From Polytrichum commune (lineage: Eukaryota > Streptophyta > Polytrichopsida > Polytrichales > Polytrichaceae): DNA of 64,000 bases. The notes under the pieces were generated by a model. The model was not told the DNA's origin. It ran no database searches and saw nothing but the letters and a program-made list of their open reading frames with translations. Location of the stretch: the NCBI GenBank assembly GCA_950295325.1, contig OX485803.1, positions 48,749,554 to 48,813,553 of the forward strand, written 5' to 3'. Each line of letters opens with the position of its first letter. Position 1 is the first letter of the stretch. The position numbers and the translations under genes are program-made. This document shows positions 58,908 to 64,000 of the stretch, piece by piece.

Positions 58908-61042
58908 CTCTCAATCATCAAATGGAATCATGAACCATCTTGACCCCAAATTTATGTTTTCAAAGATCAAAGCTAGCACCATAAACCTAATAGCATCATA
59001 GACTTCAAAAAAAAATTCCAAGTATCTTTAATCATGTAATTTCAAGTTGTGACTAGATAGATAGATAGATAAATAGATTGAATTTGGTAGAGCAAGCATG
59101 AATGAAAAGTCTCTTAGCCTACAGGCTACTACCTACCTTCTTTCGAGGATGGGCTCTATATAAGGGACAAATACATAAACAACTTGACCAATCAAATGAG
59201 AGGTCAATTTCCATTCTTGTGTTATGGAGTTTGCTTCTAGAGTCAATTGATGGAAATTTTATCACAAATATTTTTTATTTTTTTCAAATATACAAATGTG
59301 ATCTATATTTCACTTTTTTCGTTGCTTTCTTAGGTATGTTCATTTCAAAACATATTTGGAAGCAATATTTTCATTGATTGGTTTGAGATGCACCCAAGGC
59401 TTTCATGTATTCAAAGGAGGTATTAGAGTTATCGGTAAAGTTCCTCGAAGAGGGACAAAAATATGGATTTGATCCTTCTTTCAGAGAACTACTTATTAGG
59501 AGCTCGTTACATCATCATGTACCAGAGCCTATTTTGAAAGTTGGGTGAAGTTTTTTGGGACCTCCTTTTTCCACCTCAAAAACTGAGAAAGATCTAAGAT
59601 CTAAACTAGGGTATATGCATGTTGTCCTCAATCCCGATTCAGCCTAGGCTAGCTTGGCCCTTCCATCCTAGTTGGACTAGATAGAAAGTTAGTTTTTAAT
59701 AGCCCGACACCTCTCTTTGTGTAAGCATTAAGAAAACTTGGTTGACTTTATGTTAATTCTCATAAACCTGGGGTTTTGGGACTAAACCCTTGCTTTCATA
59801 TCCTAGACTCTCCAAATAATTATATTTTCTTCAAATTTGCGTCAATCTTTTCATTGATTAAGCATAATAAGACACAAGAGATGAAAACCCCAATGGACAC
59901 TTAATGGGTGACCCAAATTTTGTTATAACTAAGATTCTAAGATCAAACAAAATTCGAGTCCGAAATTAAAACTTGCATGCGTCGTATATGTGGATGGATA
60001 TGCTAATAAAATTGTACATTTTGGTGTGCATGCAATGTTTGGTTTCCATATGTACCTTGCTAGGGGGAAAAAAATGGGATTCCAACGCACCTAAATATGT
60101 CTTATTTGAATTTGTATGCAAAAGTTTTAAGGGTTTAATGTTTCATTGGTAGACGCAGTGTAAGTGAACTTAAAGCAATATAAAGCATGATGCCATGAAA
60201 GCCGTAGAAGACCAAGGGGCTCAGCCTTAAAAGTAATATGTGCTTATTGCACAAGATTACAAGATGTTAGTTTTCTCCTCAATTCTTTCACTCAAAGAGG
60301 GCACTGGTGAAAATTGTAAAACCTACGTGCGATAAAATATAGGGTCTAATATATTATTTTTGGGTACATTTTGTAAAATAATTACATATAATAGAGGGTG
60401 CTCTAGGTGTGTGAAAATGTATTATTATATATATTATATAACTTGACATAACATCATAAGATTATCTAAGTGGTACATACGACATACCATGGAAATGAGG
60501 GGCTAGATATGAAAAATCATATACTTTGCAGTTCAATTACGGAAAATGGATGGAAATTGTTGATTTAAACTGAAGAATCAAGGGATGAATGAAATCACTT
60601 GTGAAATCATGATTTGATTATTCTCTTTCTTTACAACTTCAACCCATTGAACAAGGCTTATAGTTTATGGTACATTTTCAGGACTTTGGAAAATTAGGGA
60701 ATGTTTTTATCCATATGAGTAATATAGGGTGCTATTAAAGCAGTCATTCAATAATTTACAATTACACATGGGGTGCCAATAATCCCCAAGGAAGGCACCC
60801 CTATAGAAAATTGGCATATATGTGCGAGAACCAAGTACTTGTTTAGGGGATATTTCTCTTAGTCTTAGAGTTCTTTTGGACCCTATAATTATTAAAAATC
60901 CTACTTATCACCATTTTCCTCCGACATATAGGTAATTATAAATTCTAGTATTGTGCAATAAAGTACACCTATTTATTTATAGTAAGTAGGATTTGAATAT
61001 TTTCCTTGTGTATTGATGTGGAGTTCCTTCTTTGTTGATGTC
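58908..61042. other. Intergenic, no gene seen
   Basis: AT-rich, with a GATA tetranucleotide run near 59056-59080. No supported gene or repeat. Confidence 0.45.
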
Positions 61043-61730
61043 CCGGGGTGTGGACTCTCCATTGGAAACCGAAATGACGTGTATGGTTCACTATGAAATT
61101 AGATTCCCTATATACAAGAAGTTTATAGAGAAAGAACTATGTTTACGTACTACTGGCATGCCATAAAAATGGATTCATGTATTTAAACTAATCTTTATCA
61201 ATTTAATGTGGTAAATACCTCCAATACATATACAAGATATTTATCATGAATTAAATAGGCCTTTGTCACACATAAATCCACTTTCACTTCCCATTGGAAA
61301 AGTCATTCTCATTCATAGCATGTAACTCAATGATGGTTTGAAACAAACAAAGACAAGAGCCCAATACCTTAGCCAGGGAGCATAATGTAAGGAAGCCCAT
61401 GATCACTTTAAGAGCCTCTAGTTTGTAAAAACCTAAAACCAAAATGCAAACCCCAGCAAGAACACACATGCTAATCATTGAGGAATATGACCATATGACG
61501 AAAATGGATGAAAACATGAATTTGATGAAACTAACACATCTATTGTCGATTTTCTCTAAACCTTAGGGCCCCTTGTGTACCTTCACTTCAGAAAATATAA
61601 CAACCTTTTTAGATGTATACTTTAGAGGAAATAATACTTCTCTCTTATGTATACTATGTATGTTAATGCCTCAAATATACCCCTTACACTCACGTTAATT
61701 TGTACGTGATATGAAGAGTCCACCCCTGGG
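61043..61730 (-). mobile_element. R1 hAT-like element, best-preserved copy R1e, carrying a 77-codon open frame
   Basis: A 688-bp copy flanked by gttgatgtc (61034-61042 and 61731-61739; 8 bp of it would be the hAT-type duplication). It starts ccggggtgtggactctcc and ends gaagagtccacccctggg. The minus strand 61517-61284 is open and encodes a strongly hydrophobic peptide with SMCVLAGVCILVLGFYKLEA (likely a membrane helix), then IMGFLTLCSLAKVL, TIIELHAMNENDF and a final GK-stop. Copy R1a has the same ending in the same frame; length differences between them are multiples of three. The protein is not recognised; the frame may be a captured host-gene exon. Confidence 0.75.
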
Positions 61731-61980
61731 GTTGATGTCTATCACGTAAGGAAACAAAGGAAAATGACAAAACATTTGAACAATCTAAAGATGGTGTGAT
61801 TATGAGATTGAGGGAGTTGTGCAAAATGACAATGGAAAGAGAAAACTAGTTCAACATGCTTCTAACCTTTAACACAATATTTTTCTTGTTTCATCCATAG
61901 TGAACCAAAGTTCATCCACTATATTTTTTTAAATCAACAGCCCATATAATACTCTAATATGTCTTGCCGCGCGCGCGCGA

Positions 61981-62019
<39 letters not shown>

Positions 62020-63234
62020 GTACTAGGTCTATTTTTATGCATAATCCCAAGGAGGCTTTATGAGAGTTAGAGGGGATGCGTCACAAATTATGTTTGATTT
62101 CTATTAATTACTTCGAAATTTATTCTACAACAATTTTCTTAAGTGGTTAGCCACCCATTCTTGAATAGTTGAAGAATCTCATCCACCATGGGGTCACCTT
62201 CACAACCTTTAAAAGCATATGAACCCTAGGCAATCATCATGTGTTGGTGGAAAGAAGAAGAAGAAGAAATATATATATATATATTATTTCAAAAAAAATC
62301 TTGTTGTGTTAGATTATTAGATCCTTCATAAATGTAAGATAATTTTCTAGTGACACATGACAATAGTCCAAGACTCATATACTTTGTATTGAAGCAATAA
62401 GACAACCAAGCAACCATGGTGCAACCACGTGAGATGCTATACTAGTTGTACCTTTGAAGACCATTGCCTCTTGAATAATCAACTACCTTTTTTAGGTTAT
62501 GAATTGGTTACCTAATTGCCAATACAAGAATGCCCTCGGACCAAAATAGCGTGGTAGGACATTCATTACTAAATGGTTCCCGATGTGGCGAATGGGTCTC
62601 CTTCTAGTGTAAGAGTTTAAAAGTCCATCGAGGGATAGTTTGAATAATCTTTATCGTGAACGAAACAACTCACACAAAATCACAACACCCGAAACGGATA
62701 ATGTTGGTCAAGTTTGTCGGACCATCATACCTACTTTGACATAAAGCATTAGAATTTTCTATGACCCTAAAATCCATCACCCTTAGATCTCCCACTTTAC
62801 TCACTTCAAGGGTCCCCACATGATAAATCTTCATAAAAAGAAGGGACCGTAATAAGTTAAGGGTGTCTAGTACAAAAGCAACTTAGTCCCGACACATGCG
62901 ATTGTACCACTTTCCCGTGGCCCAACCTCAAAAGCAAGGGACTAGCACGGTGTTGTCTTTCAAGGTCTCGGCCAATCTCCACACCAAATGCCTAATTAGT
63001 GTGGTCCACAACATTTTCCAACAAACGTCATTTACTTACCAACTAGGGGAAGTCACATAGGACACGCACCTCCCACACTCTTGTGCTTTTATTGGCTCTG
63101 TCTGTAGGACAGAGACTATGCATCAACTTCTTCGTTTCAAGAGCAAATTTCCTAACCACTTTGTGTTCACACTTGGACGTTACTTGTTCTTGTTATTTTT
63201 GGTCCACTTTATGTAATGTGGATGTTAACTATAG

Positions 63235-63266
<32 letters not shown>

Positions 63267-63959
63267 CAAGTGCTCCCTAAAATGCATTGAAAGAAATCTA
63301 GTTAACTATAGTTAATTTGGCAGTTCTTGATTATTTATTTTAAAATTTTCAGGTGATAAATGAGTAGCTTCAATCCTTGACCCATATTTGAGAAGAAGGT
63401 GCACAAAATCCCATAAAGGTTTGGTATAGTGAATAGCCATGAATTGGCATGAGCAAAGTGGACAACTACAATTGTAGTCTTTCATAATAAAGGACAGAGC
63501 CTCACGGTTCTACCGTTTTCTTGTTTAACTAGTGTTGGTTGGTTACACATGTTGTGGTTGGTTATCATGCGGTTTTGGACTATAGGTATCCTTGGGTCTC
63601 CGATTATAAAGCAACCGATCATAATCGATATTCATTGCATAGAAAGCTTCACAAAAATGGTGTTCTCAATCATATTTCAGCTGTGGAGACATAAATGTCA
63701 ATATACCTCTATTTTCAAATAATTGTCTAATGTGATATTATCATATACACTATGTTAAGATACAACACTAATTAAGAGGATCGTTCTTAATTTGATGACT
63801 TAACTTCGAACACAAAACCTAAAACAAAATGTGATTTCTTGACATTGATAACCGAGATGGAGAACCTTCAACTATTGCTCATAAAGTGTGATCATAACCA
63901 TTGTTCATAATAAATGTTTCTCTAGAATCTTTTACAACTCATAACATTATTTGAATCAG
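61731..63959. other. Intergenic, no gene seen; microsatellites
   Basis: Contains (GC)6 at 61968-61979 followed by (GA)17 (61983-62017), an (AT) run near 62271-62284, and (TA)13 at 63241-63266. No supported gene. Confidence 0.5.
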
Positions 63960-64000
63960 TGATCGGGGAGATTTTTGGACATAATCTTTTGAGATCCTAG
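63960..64000 (+). repeat. R5 fragment at the window edge
   Basis: The words ggggagatttttggacataatc and gatcctag match the start of R5 copies near 16430 and 30405. The repeat continues outside the window. Confidence 0.4.

Noticed and set aside
1-64000. tRNA or rRNA genes
   Set aside because: Box B-like words occur, but no complete cloverleaf or rRNA segment was found by eye.

Overview
Organism and genome type. This is nuclear DNA of a land plant with a large, repeat-rich genome. The evidence is one intron-containing YUCCA-type flavin monooxygenase gene (auxin biosynthesis) in 64 kb, many decayed DNA-transposon copies, LINE and SINE remnants, many microsatellites and long G or C runs, and a 200-N assembly gap. 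The lineage cannot be fixed from the sequence. The low gene density and highly diverged transposon fossils fit a bryophyte, lycophyte, fern or gymnosperm as well as a large-genome angiosperm. Layout. 1-35.5 kb is intergenic and made of dispersed repeats: a TA-flanked family with self-palindromic ends (called A here), a hAT-like family (R1), a pogo-like element with transposase remnants at 3.0-3.6 kb, dispersed families R2-R5, a four-unit tandem array at 24.0-25.5 kb, two hairpins that could be small-RNA precursors (2.6 and 26.7 kb), a mariner-like element at 27.1-28.1 kb, a Harbinger-like element at 29.9-31.2 kb and a LINE tail at 31.5-31.9 kb. 35.6-36.6 kb is a tandem array of about 175-bp units, each containing a hairpin, ending about 100 bp before the likely TATA box of the only clear gene. 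36.7-41.2 kb is the YUCCA gene: TATA box, CT-rich leader, four coding exons encoding 459 aa, and an internally duplicated first intron. 42.3-43.2 kb is a GC-rich island with two G-boxes and a short coding-like stretch; it may be regulatory DNA or the remains of a second gene. 43.2-64 kb is again repeats: a Tourist/Harbinger-like element, an A copy, a four-level nest of transposons (47.5-50.1 kb), a 232-bp foldback (51.45 kb), a Mutator-like foldback with a perfect 9-bp target duplication (58.55 kb), and an R1 copy with a clean target duplication (61.0 kb). How it works together. Only the YUCCA gene has a readable function: conversion of indole-3-pyruvate to the auxin indole-3-acetic acid. The other elements look like non-autonomous passengers. 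The ones most likely to matter for the gene are the hairpin array just upstream and the GC-rich G-box island about 2 kb downstream. Intron boundaries, repeat limits and target duplications were read by eye. Family names (hAT, MULE, Harbinger, pogo, mariner) rest on terminal inverted repeats and target duplications, not on database matches.
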